From Candidatus Kaiserbacteria bacterium (GTDB lineage Bacteria > Patescibacteriota > Minisyncoccia > Phycocordibacterales > Phycocordibacteraceae), in NCBI GenBank assembly GCA_003229135.1, contig QIHV01000033.1, positions 1 through 6,046 on the forward strand: a DNA stretch of 6,046 nt. The letters are read 5' to 3'. Shown here one piece after another: positions 1 to 5,652 of the stretch. Position numbers and translations under genes: made by a program. Positions within the stretch are counted from its first letter, which is position 1. The number at the start of each line of letters is the position of its first letter. The notes beneath the pieces were generated by a model, which did no database searches, was not told the DNA's origin, and saw only the letters and a list, made by a program, of their open reading frames with translations.

Positions 1-18
1 TCACTTTGTATAAATTAG

Positions 19-91
19 TGGACTCAAGGAGAATTGAACTCCTGACCTCTGCAATGCGAATGCAGCGCTCTACCAACTGAGCTATGAGCCC
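19..91 (-). tRNA. tRNA-Ala, anticodon CGC
   Basis: A complete 73-base tRNA can be folded on the minus strand. The acceptor stem pairs GGGCTCA with TGAGTCC, the D stem pairs GCTC with GAGC, the anticodon stem pairs CTGCA with TGCAG around the loop TTCGCAT, and the T stem pairs AGGAG with CTCCT around TTCAATT. The anticodon is CGC, which reads GCG (Ala). The acceptor stem contains the G3:U70 wobble pair, the classic alanine identity element, which supports the assignment independently. The discriminator base is A. The next bases are CTA, so the CCA tail is not encoded and must be added by a nucleotidyltransferase. The variable loop is the usual 5 bases. It lies 59 bases downstream of mreB on the same strand, so it could be read through from mreB or transcribed from its own promoter. 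No clear terminator is visible in the 18 bases that remain after it. Confidence 0.97.
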
Positions 92-105
92 CTTATTTGG
101 AAAGC

Positions 106-131
106 ATAATACAGCTTACCCGTGGACTCAA
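106..131 (-). promoter_or_regulatory. Possible tRNA-Ala promoter (weak)
   Basis: On the minus strand TTGAGT (126-131) resembles a -35 box and TATTAT (106-111) a -10 box. The -10 would place the start near position 99, giving a leader of about 8 bases before the tRNA. The spacer is only 14 bases, shorter than the usual 16-18, and the -35-like bases are also part of a repeat of the tRNA 3' end. The tRNA may instead be transcribed by read-through from mreB. Confidence 0.3.
122..131 (-). repeat. 10-base copy of the tRNA-Ala 3' end, upstream of the tRNA
   Basis: TTGAGTCCAC (minus strand, 122-131) is identical to the 3' end of tRNA-Ala at 18-27: the whole 3' acceptor strand, the discriminator A and the next bases. 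The copy lies 30 bases before the tRNA 5' end, in the mreB-tRNA spacer. It could be the remnant of a former tandem tRNA, a relic of recombination, or chance. If it is in the tRNA precursor, it could pair with the 5' acceptor strand. Confidence 0.55.
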
Positions 132-150
132 CTTTATTTAAGTATTTATC

Positions 151-1161
151 TTATCTTTTTGCAATAATACTCTTTTTGTAAGTATCCAAATGAGCAAGTG
201 CGATACCTGTACCGCGCGCCACACAGTAATACGCATTTTGGGCAAGTTTTGCATTTACCCCAGTGCGCATATGTACAAGGTCCGGTAAGTTTTTGAGTTG
301 TGATGTACCTCCTGTAAGGATAATTCCATTATCAATTATGTCACTTGCCAGCTCTGGTGGCGTTTCTTGCAGGACCTTGCGCAACGCACTCATCATTTCA
401 CGTAATTCACGATTCATTGCCTGTACTAATACATTGGTTGAAAGTTCTATTGTGCGAGGAAGACCAGATACCAAATCACGACCGTTTATAGAAACCCTTT
501 CTTCTTCTGTTACAGACACTGCCGAACCGATTTTTATTTTTGCTATTTCGGCTGTCCTATCACCTATTATTAGGTTATATTGCTTTTTTACATGGTCAAT
601 AATCGCATGGTCAAGTTTATTACCTGCACATTTTACACTGGTTGACGCAACTATACCTCCAAGTGAAATTACGGCTATATCAATAGTACCCCCGCCGATA
701 TCTACAATCATACGCCCCATAGGTTCATGAATTGGGATACCGGCACCAATAGCAGCAAGTATTGGTTCTTTTACAATAAATGCATCTTTAGCACCGGCCT
801 TAACAGTGGCCTCAATAACTGCACGCTTTTCAGTTGATGTTACACCTGCCGGAACAGACACCAATACAGTTGGTCGAAAGAAATTCCAAGTAAGTGCTTT
901 TCGTATAAAGTATCGTAACATCACCTCTGTAACACGATAGTCTGCAATGACACCGTCTTTCATTGGGCGATACGCAATAACCGTATCTGGAGTGCGACCA
1001 ATCATTTGTTTTGCCTCTGTGCCAATTGCAAGCACTTTATTATTTTCAGTCGAAACTGCTACTACTGACGGCTCGTTTAAAACAACACCCTTACCAGGCA
1101 CATACACAAGAACATTTGTTGTTCCCAGGTCAATGCCGAGTTTTGGAAAGAATAATGACAT
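151..1161 (-). CDS. mreB: Rod-shape-determining actin homologue MreB
   Basis: This is a bacterial actin of 336 residues, the usual MreB length. It polymerises with ATP into membrane-associated filaments that guide the peptidoglycan elongation machinery. Visible signatures, in order: phosphate-1 loop GIDLGTTN (9-16), the MreB-typical VLNEPSVVA (about 27-35) and RPMKDGVIADY (65-75), KEP (131-133) whose Glu132 aligns with the hydrolytic glutamate of MreB, phosphate-2 loop VDIGGGTIDIAVISLGG (153-169), IGSA (211-214), GRDLVSGLPRTIEL, PPELASDI (268-275), and the adenosine motif GIILTGGTSQLKNL (279-292). The last reads TGGT where many MreBs have TGGG. The hydrophobic MSLFFPKL start could help membrane binding. 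The ATG at 1161 is chosen because the phosphate-1 loop begins nine residues later and a -10-like TATACA ends 6 bases upstream; there is no Shine-Dalgarno sequence. It is divergent from murA, another wall gene. mreC, mreD and rodA are not visible in this window. Confidence 0.97.
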   Translation of the reverse strand: MSLFFPKLGIDLGTTNVLVYVPGKGVVLNEPSVVAVSTENNKVLAIGTEAKQMIGRTPDTVIAYRPMKDGVIADYRVTEVMLRYFIRKALTWNFFRPTVLVSVPAGVTSTEKRAVIEATVKAGAKDAFIVKEPILAAIGAGIPIHEPMGRMIVDIGGGTIDIAVISLGGIVASTSVKCAGNKLDHAIIDHVKKQYNLIIGDRTAEIAKIKIGSAVSVTEEERVSINGRDLVSGLPRTIELSTNVLVQAMNRELREMMSALRKVLQETPPELASDIIDNGIILTGGTSQLKNLPDLVHMRTGVNAKLAQNAYYCVARGTGIALAHLDTYKKSIIAKR

Positions 1162-1167
1162 ATGTAT

Positions 1168-1173
1168 TGTATA
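1168..1173 (-). promoter_or_regulatory. Candidate -10 box of mreB (leaderless start)
   Basis: TATACA on the minus strand ends 6 bases before the mreB ATG, so transcription would begin at or next to the A of the start codon. It lacks the TGn extension, and no good -35 is found at 16-18 bases; the nearest, ATGACC (1188-1193), is only 14 bases away. The overlapping TATTAT (1173-1178) is an alternative -10 that would give a leader of about 5 bases. Support comes from the same spacing at the murA and PEGA starts. Confidence 0.4.
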
Positions 1174-1223
1174 TAATAACGTGTCCGGGTCATCCTCGCC
1201 ACATAAGCGACTTTTGGTTATTA

Positions 1224-1252
1224 TTCACCATCAACAGTACCGATGATATACT
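1224..1252 (+). promoter_or_regulatory. murA promoter, extended -10, probably leaderless
   Basis: The -35 is TTCACC (1224-1229; 4 of 6 to TTGACA). After a 17-base spacer comes the -10 TATACT (1247-1252; 5 of 6), preceded by TGA, which gives an extended -10 (TGn). The hexamer ends 7 bases before the ATG at 1260, so the predicted start falls on or within a base or two of the start codon. No purine-rich Shine-Dalgarno sequence lies between. It shares the 98-base spacer with the divergent mreB start. Confidence 0.6.
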
Positions 1253-1259
1253 GTCCTCA

Positions 1260-2573
1260 ATGGCACTTCCTGAAAACCTACATTTTATTATTGATGGCGG
1301 CAAACCTCTAAAGGGCAGCGTAACTACAAGCCGCTCAAAAAACGGTGCTGTTGTACTTCTTGCGGCATCTTTGCTCAATAGAGGTATTACAACACTTACC
1401 CATATGCCGAATATAGAGGAAGTTCATCGTTTAGTTGAAGTGCTATGTTCTATAGGTATGACAGTTAAATGGTGTGGAAACACATTAACACTTACGCCTC
1501 CCAAAGTGTTTTCCCTCAACACCATTAACCACAAAGCTGCGACGTGTACACGAAGTATTTTACTTTTCATCGGTCCCTTAACCCATTACTTCAAATCATT
1601 TGAAATACCACAATCAGGTGGCTGCATGCTTGGTACACGTACGGTTCGCCCACACCTTTATGCGCTTGGAAAGCTAGGTGTTACCATCGAGGTGAAATCT
1701 AACACCTATAAAATAACACGAGATAAACTACATAATTCAGAAATTATTCTTTATGAATCTGGTGATACCGCAACTGAAAATGCATTACTCTGTGCTGCCG
1801 GAATTGCTGGAATAAGTGTTATTAAATATGCTTCCGCAAATTATCAGGTGCAAGAACTTTGCGGCTTTTTGCAAGCGCTCGGTGTAAAAATTGATGGCAT
1901 CGGCACCACGACACTTACAATAACTGGGAATAAACTTATTGAAAAAGATGTAACTTATAGTGTTGGAGAAGACCCTATTGACAGTATGTTCTTTATTGCC
2001 TCGGCGATTACCACACACTCATTGCTTACAATTCGTCGCGCCCCTATCGCCTTTCTTGAGATAGAGCTGGCTATTTTAGAGAAAATGGGGCTTCAATATA
2101 TTTCTAAAGATATTGGATATTCAGAAAATGGTATTACACGTTTGGTAGACTTAACAATTAAACCGTCCGAGCTTGTCGCATTCAATGAGCGTATTCACCC
2201 ACGTCCATACCCGGGACTTAATATGGATAATCTCCCATTTTTTGCCGTTATAGCAACACAAGCCAAAGGAACAACAATGCTGCACGACTGGGTATATGAC
2301 AAACGAGCCATTTACTACACAGAGCTGGATAGTCTTGGTGCACAAACGCTTCTGCTTGATCCGCACAGGATTTCGATTACTGGACAAACTAAACTCAAAT
2401 CTGCGGAAATGGTGTGTCCTCCTGTACTACGTGCCGGAGCAATGCTGGTTGCAGCAATGTTGGGAGCACAAGGTCATTCCGTGTTACGAAATGTATATAC
2501 AGTAAATCGAGGTTATGAAGGTATTGTCGAACGCCTATGTGGTATAGGTGCTTCAATTAAAGAATCGCAATGA
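1260..2573 (+). CDS. murA: UDP-N-acetylglucosamine 1-carboxyvinyltransferase (MurA)
   Basis: This cytoplasmic enzyme transfers enolpyruvate from PEP to UDP-GlcNAc, the first committed step of peptidoglycan synthesis. It has 437 residues, against about 420 in the family. Catalytic and binding residues align well with E. coli MurA: Lys27-Asn28 in SRSKNGA (K22/N23), Arg98 (R91), Cys122 in SGGCMLGTR (the Cys115 that protonates PEP and is the fosfomycin target), Arg126 (R120), Asp323 in YPGLNMDNLP (D305), Arg349 (R331), Arg391 (R371) and Arg417 in NRGYE (R397). It therefore looks active, and Cys rather than Asp at the fosfomycin site suggests sensitivity. The frame is open upstream to 1011, but that stretch is antisense to mreB. 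The ATG at 1260 sits just after an extended -10 and gives the expected N-terminus. The stop is TGA; the -35 of the next gene overlaps it. The NMDNLPFF variant around the catalytic Asp differs from the E. coli FPTDMQ. Confidence 0.96.
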   Translation: MALPENLHFIIDGGKPLKGSVTTSRSKNGAVVLLAASLLNRGITTLTHMPNIEEVHRLVEVLCSIGMTVKWCGNTLTLTPPKVFSLNTINHKAATCTRSILLFIGPLTHYFKSFEIPQSGGCMLGTRTVRPHLYALGKLGVTIEVKSNTYKITRDKLHNSEIILYESGDTATENALLCAAGIAGISVIKYASANYQVQELCGFLQALGVKIDGIGTTTLTITGNKLIEKDVTYSVGEDPIDSMFFIASAITTHSLLTIRRAPIAFLEIELAILEKMGLQYISKDIGYSENGITRLVDLTIKPSELVAFNERIHPRPYPGLNMDNLPFFAVIATQAKGTTMLHDWVYDKRAIYYTELDSLGAQTLLLDPHRISITGQTKLKSAEMVCPPVLRAGAMLVAAMLGAQGHSVLRNVYTVNRGYEGIVERLCGIGASIKESQ

Positions 2574-2598
2574 CGTCCAGAGGACTTCCTGGTATGCT
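2570..2598 (+). promoter_or_regulatory. Promoter of the PEGA-protein gene, overlapping the murA stop
   Basis: The -35-like ATGACG (2570-2575, TGAC core) includes the murA stop codon TGA. A 17-base spacer leads to the extended -10 TGG-TATGCT (hexamer 2593-2598). The hexamer ends 6 bases before the ATG at 2605, predicting a leaderless mRNA starting at that ATG. It has the same design as the murA promoter and favours 2605 over the in-frame ATG at 2548. Confidence 0.55.
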
Positions 2599-2604
2599 AC
2601 TTAT

Positions 2605-3381
2605 ATGAAATATTGGTGGCCGATTATTATACTTTTTTCCATACTTGTTATTTCGGTTGGTACTTTGTACGCCACCGGGTATCGTATCGGTCCTAATATA
2701 TCATTAGTAAAAACACACACGCTCACCATTACCGATATTCCCAAAGGAGCTTCCATTTTTGCCGATTATGTTCTACGTAGTAAAAGTACTAGAAATACGG
2801 CAAGCATCTCGCTTGTACCTGGCATGCATACCATTCTTGTTTCAGCACAAAACTATTCACCATGGGCAAGTCTTGTTGCAGTACCGGAAAGTACTAATGT
2901 AACGGTTCGTGCAATTATGATACCGAAAGCTGTTTCCGGCACTCTGTTGTCAGGCAGCGCTGCCCGAAAAGCACGTGCATTTATTAAACGAACAGTTTTG
3001 CCAACTATTAAGAATCCCCTTGTACTTGCCGGTGGCTGTGCACTTGTGTCTGTTTCTGCAAATTATGAAATTATTGCAACGCCGACCACGACACCAACAT
3101 GTACACCGCCACCTTATTTCTGCATTGATAATACTTGTACTAAAACAGTTGTATTTCCACCAGAAGCCAAGCTTTCAGCTCTGGTTACCTATCCAAATCG
3201 TAATGACGCATTACTTGCTGTAATTGGTAAAAATATCTTTGCTATTTCACTCGACCCGCGCGCACCGCGAACATTTGTTTCGATCTTGCACGGCATCGCA
3301 CCACATATGGCACAACTCCCAGACGGTGCTGTGGTGGTATATGACCAATCCGCCGTGTACTCCTTATCACTGGCAATATAA
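2605..3381 (+). CDS. Single-pass membrane protein with PEGA-like domain, function unknown
   Basis: This 258-residue protein has an N-terminal membrane segment at about residues 5-24 (WPIIILFSILVISVGTLY) after a short MKYW start, so the rest is probably outside the membrane. Residues 38-105 look like a PEGA-type beta-rich domain (ITDIPKGASIFADYVL, then SLVPGMHTILVSAQNYSPW). A linker rich in Thr and Pro (159-170) and four cysteines (145, 166, 173, 178) follow, which could form disulfides. The tail (186-258) has short repeated beta-like units (ALLAVIGKNIFAISLDP, GAVVVYDQSAVYSL) resembling one or two blades of a beta-propeller. PEGA domains occur in envelope and surface proteins, but no enzymatic role can be read here. 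An ATG at 2548 inside murA would add 19 residues; the promoter and the membrane segment favour 2605. It ends 4 bases before priA and sits between murA and priA on the same strand. Confidence 0.75.
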   Translation: MKYWWPIIILFSILVISVGTLYATGYRIGPNISLVKTHTLTITDIPKGASIFADYVLRSKSTRNTASISLVPGMHTILVSAQNYSPWASLVAVPESTNVTVRAIMIPKAVSGTLLSGSAARKARAFIKRTVLPTIKNPLVLAGGCALVSVSANYEIIATPTTTPTCTPPPYFCIDNTCTKTVVFPPEAKLSALVTYPNRNDALLAVIGKNIFAISLDPRAPRTFVSILHGIAPHMAQLPDGAVVVYDQSAVYSLSLAI

Positions 3382-3382
3382 T
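3377..3382 (+). promoter_or_regulatory. Consensus TATAAT just before priA
   Basis: A perfect TATAAT (3377-3382) overlaps the TAA stop of the PEGA gene (3379-3381) and ends only 3 bases before the priA ATG. There is no -35 match at 16-18 bases and no TGn extension. A start 6-7 bases downstream would fall inside or just after the ATG, so it may be non-functional or only AT-rich junction sequence. priA is more likely co-transcribed with the PEGA gene. Confidence 0.25.
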
Positions 3383-3385
3383 ACT

Positions 3386-5191
3386 ATGTTTGTTATCGAT
3401 ATTGTCCCATTTTCCAGTGGCACACCATCCTTAACTCTATCGTACCGCTCCAACAAGCGTCTTGCCACAGGTACAATAGTATCCGTACCATTACGTCGTA
3501 AAACTATTACAGGTATGGTTGTCGAGTGTGTTTCGGTTCGTGATGTAAAGATAGTCATTAAAAAAGCTCCATTCACACTTCGTGCTGGGATACTTAGCAA
3601 AACTGGACAACTCCCCCAAAGCTACAACACAGCTGCAAAGTATACGGCAATGTATCACGCCGCCACACTTGGCGGAGTGCTCCGTTCATTATTGCCAGAA
3701 GCAATTCTTTTTAATGGTTTTCCAACAAAGCTGGCGCGTGGTGCACGAAGTGGTGTGTCATACTCCGAAGCACCATACAAACAACGTATAAAAACATACC
3801 GAACTTATATTTCCAAAGCTAAAGGAAGTGTGCTTATCGTAGCTCCAACCACCGTGGAAGTGGAGCAGCTGGCTAATACATTTAATGCGATAGCTATAAC
3901 TGGTGAGTTAAGTCCAAAAAACCGCATAAGCGCACTCAATGTTGCGCAAAGCGCTCCGGTGATTATTACAACTCCTTCCTATGCATTTACCCCAATTAAA
4001 CACCTAACGCATATAATTATGGAGCGTGAAAGTGCTGGCAGTTGGATAAAAATAATATCTCCACAAATTGATATGCGGATCGCTGTACGCGCACTTGCAC
4101 GTGCGCGGTGTATACCGGTAACTATCGGTGACTATCCATTGCGACTGGATGTTCGGCCAATTGGAAGCGCACAACTTGTGGAGACTCTTAAAACGCCCAT
4201 CAAGATTATTGACACGCAGGAGAAGAAAATGAATATACACTCACACACTTTCAGGGCTATTCCGGACACTATGCAAAAAATACTTGCCGAAACACTTTCA
4301 AATGGTGGGCGCGCTGCCGTAATTACAGTACGTAAAGGATATGCGCCAGCTGTTGTGTGTCGTGATTGCGGCACAACCGTACGTGACGCGCGCGGGCGGG
4401 CACTTTCGCTTGCTTTTGTTGGTACTCACCCGGTACTGCGCAGTGCCGATGGAAACACTTTACGTGATGCAGATGTGCTCTGTGATTTGTGTGGAAGTTG
4501 GAACTTGTTACCACTAGGTATTGGTATTGAGCGTGTTATAGAAGAGCTTACACGTGCATTTCCAGAAACACCAATTATTCGATTTGATGCTGATACCGTT
4601 AGAACACCGGCTGCGGCACGGCGTGCTGCGGCACAATTTGGTAATCACGGCACACTTATTGTAGGTACTGAAGCGGTGCTGCCATGGTTGAACAACACCG
4701 TACCATTACAGCTGGGAATAATTGCCTCTGCGGATACTCTGCTTGCATTACCTTTTTGGCGTTCGCGAGAACGACTTATGCGTTTAACGCTTACACTTGG
4801 TCAACTAAGTGAACGGTTGCTGGTGGCAACACGCAGGATAGATGACACTGCATTTACCGCACTAACTGCACCGACTACTGCAGTATTTTTTGAGGAAGAA
4901 GACTCATTACGAAAAATTCTGTATTATCCACCATATACACACATACTTACAATACGCACTAGAGGCACTTCCCTCGCACGTCTTGAAGAAGGAGAATCTT
5001 TAATACAAACTGCCGTGGCACCATACAAATCAATACGCCTTCCAGACCATCACACAACAAAAAACGGCTCTATTCGTACTTTGGTTATTAAAATTCCTCA
5101 AAAAGAATGGCCAAACGAAAATATTTCAAAACGTATCGTACAATTACCGTCCTGGATAACGTGCTGCGTGGACTCTGAATCACTGTGGTGA
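3386..5191 (+). CDS. priA: PriA-family primosomal protein N', helicase motifs degenerate
   Basis: The protein has 601 residues; E. coli PriA has about 730. PriA recognises stalled forks and loads the replicative helicase. The N-terminus matches the 3'-DNA-binding domain (ATGTIVSVPLRRKTITGMVVE, residues 27-47). Recognisable PriA landmarks follow: FTPIKHLTHIIM (201-212), RKGYAPAVVCRDCG (316-329), LCGSWNLLPLGIGIERVIEEL (368-388), FDADT (400-404), LIVGTE (424-429), YPPY (514-517), and the terminal VDSESL matching the family's VDPxSL ending. The motor residues are lost: no GSGKT where the Walker A should be (about 122-132, SGVSYSEAPYK), DEEH reads ERES (213-216), and motif VI QVAGRAGR reads TLGQLSER (470-477). 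Only four of eight zinc cysteines remain (325, 328, 366, 369). It is therefore probably a non-helicase PriA, like the actinobacterial PriA proteins known to lack helicase motifs. The ATG at 3386 is chosen because earlier in-frame sequence overlaps the PEGA gene and matches nothing; there is no Shine-Dalgarno sequence. Confidence 0.85.
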   Translation: MFVIDIVPFSSGTPSLTLSYRSNKRLATGTIVSVPLRRKTITGMVVECVSVRDVKIVIKKAPFTLRAGILSKTGQLPQSYNTAAKYTAMYHAATLGGVLRSLLPEAILFNGFPTKLARGARSGVSYSEAPYKQRIKTYRTYISKAKGSVLIVAPTTVEVEQLANTFNAIAITGELSPKNRISALNVAQSAPVIITTPSYAFTPIKHLTHIIMERESAGSWIKIISPQIDMRIAVRALARARCIPVTIGDYPLRLDVRPIGSAQLVETLKTPIKIIDTQEKKMNIHSHTFRAIPDTMQKILAETLSNGGRAAVITVRKGYAPAVVCRDCGTTVRDARGRALSLAFVGTHPVLRSADGNTLRDADVLCDLCGSWNLLPLGIGIERVIEELTRAFPETPIIRFDADTVRTPAAARRAAAQFGNHGTLIVGTEAVLPWLNNTVPLQLGIIASADTLLALPFWRSRERLMRLTLTLGQLSERLLVATRRIDDTAFTALTAPTTAVFFEEEDSLRKILYYPPYTHILTIRTRGTSLARLEEGESLIQTAVAPYKSIRLPDHHTTKNGSIRTLVIKIPQKEWPNENISKRIVQLPSWITCCVDSESLW

Positions 5192-5206
5192 TACACATTT
5201 ATGCTG

Positions 5207-5231
5207 TCCAATATTGGATTAACATTTAATC
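5207..5231. terminator. Two small palindromes at the convergent priA/pilin junction, possible bidirectional terminator
   Basis: TCCAATATTGGA (5207-5218) is a perfect 12-base palindrome. GATTAACATTTAATC (5217-5231) forms a 6-base stem with a 3-base loop and overlaps the stop codon of the 135-aa pilin (5230-5232). The two share bases, so only one can fold fully at a time. The stems are AT-rich and no T-tract follows on either strand, so this is a weak terminator candidate, supported mainly by its position between convergent genes. Confidence 0.3.
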
Positions 5232-5637
5232 AGAGAGTTGGAAGTGGGGGGTGGTAAGAATATCCAATTTGTAACGTATTTGTAAGTATATTCACCAAAC
5301 CCCATACGGAGAACATTATGACAAAACCGATAAGACCATAAATGATGAGCTGCTTCCCTTTTTTTTGACTCTCTGTATCTTCAGCTCCTGCGATAAAATA
5401 TCTAAATATTCCCCAAATGAATACGATAAATGCCAATGCAAAAATAACCGGTACAAGTACATTATTAATAAGTCCTATAATGAGAAATCCAAGGCTAGGT
5501 GCTGATTGTCCAAATTGTGCCATAGCGAAATGAACAGGCGTTAGGACAGCTCCTACAAATATAAATATAATGCTAATCTTCAAAACTGTAGGCGGTATTT
5601 TAGTTATAAGCATAAAGCGATGTGTTAGGTGGTTCAT
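5230..5637 (-). CDS. TrbC/VirB2-like (T4SS pilin-type) small membrane protein with signal peptide
   Basis: This 135-residue protein has a positively charged N-terminus, a hydrophobic stretch (21-38) and a probable signal-peptidase I site after AMA (38-40), before QFG. Two membrane helices follow, at about 52-80 (LVPVIFALAFIVFIWGIF) and 97-119 (LIIYGLIGFVIMFSVWGLV), joined by the polar loop AGAEDTESQKKGK. Cleaved signal, two helices and a charged connecting loop is the architecture of TrbC/VirB2 pilins and of the T4SS-pilin family common in CPR genomes. A pilus or secretion role is inferred from that family. It is a clear paralogue of the next upstream gene. The Met at 5637 is preferred over Met9 because an extended -10-like TGC-GATAAT ends 6 bases upstream. 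The C-terminal tail (120-135) is unusual, ending HPPLPTL. It converges on priA. Confidence 0.8.
   Translation of the reverse strand: MNHLTHRFMLITKIPPTVLKISIIFIFVGAVLTPVHFAMAQFGQSAPSLGFLIIGLINNVLVPVIFALAFIVFIWGIFRYFIAGAEDTESQKKGKQLIIYGLIGFVIMFSVWGLVNILTNTLQIGYSYHPPLPTL
5403..5421. repeat. 19-base repeat, copy 1 (within pilin paralogue)
   Basis: TAAATATTCCCCAAATGAA is identical at 5791-5809. On the minus strand it encodes FIWGIF in the first membrane helix of both pilin-like genes, in the same frame. It reflects paralogy with unchanged codon choice rather than a mobile repeat, and suggests recent duplication, gene conversion or strong constraint. Confidence 0.8.
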
Positions 5638-5643
5638 AAATAA

Positions 5644-5652
5644 ATTATCGCA
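5644..5652 (-). promoter_or_regulatory. Candidate extended -10 of the 135-aa pilin gene
   Basis: On the minus strand TGC-GATAAT (5652-5644; GATAAT is 5 of 6 to TATAAT) ends 6 bases before the ATG at 5637. It overlaps the TAA stop of the upstream paralogue (5645-5647). No convincing -35 is seen at 16-18 bases, as extended -10 promoters can tolerate. If active, it would give a leaderless mRNA for this pilin alone, separate from the operon transcript. Confidence 0.4.

Noticed and set aside
122..151. Terminator hairpin after mreB (ACTT-AAATA-AAGT)
   Set aside because: A 4-base AT-rich stem without a T-tract is not enough to call.
263..730. 155-aa open frame on the plus strand
   Set aside because: It is antisense to conserved mreB codons, shows no domain and no promoter; it is a shadow frame.
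1011..1259. In-frame N-terminal extension of murA (83 residues)
   Set aside because: It lies antisense to the 5' part of mreB, adds sequence foreign to MurA, and the promoter and family N-terminus both point to 1260.
3224..3385. In-frame N-terminal extension of priA (54 residues)
   Set aside because: It overlaps the PEGA gene in another frame and its residues resemble no PriA N-terminus; the DNA-binding domain begins at the Met at 3386.
4004..4514. Several 60-80-aa minus-strand frames opposite priA
   Set aside because: They overlap each other and conserved PriA codons, with no recognisable protein features.
5167..5176. Third partial match to the tRNA 3' end (GTGGACTC) within priA
   Set aside because: Only 8 bases match, and it sits inside conserved coding sequence (VDSESL); most likely chance.
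3386..5191. priA as a pseudogene
   Set aside because: The 601-codon frame is intact and fold-level signatures and the C-terminus are preserved, so selective loss of motor residues fits better than decay.
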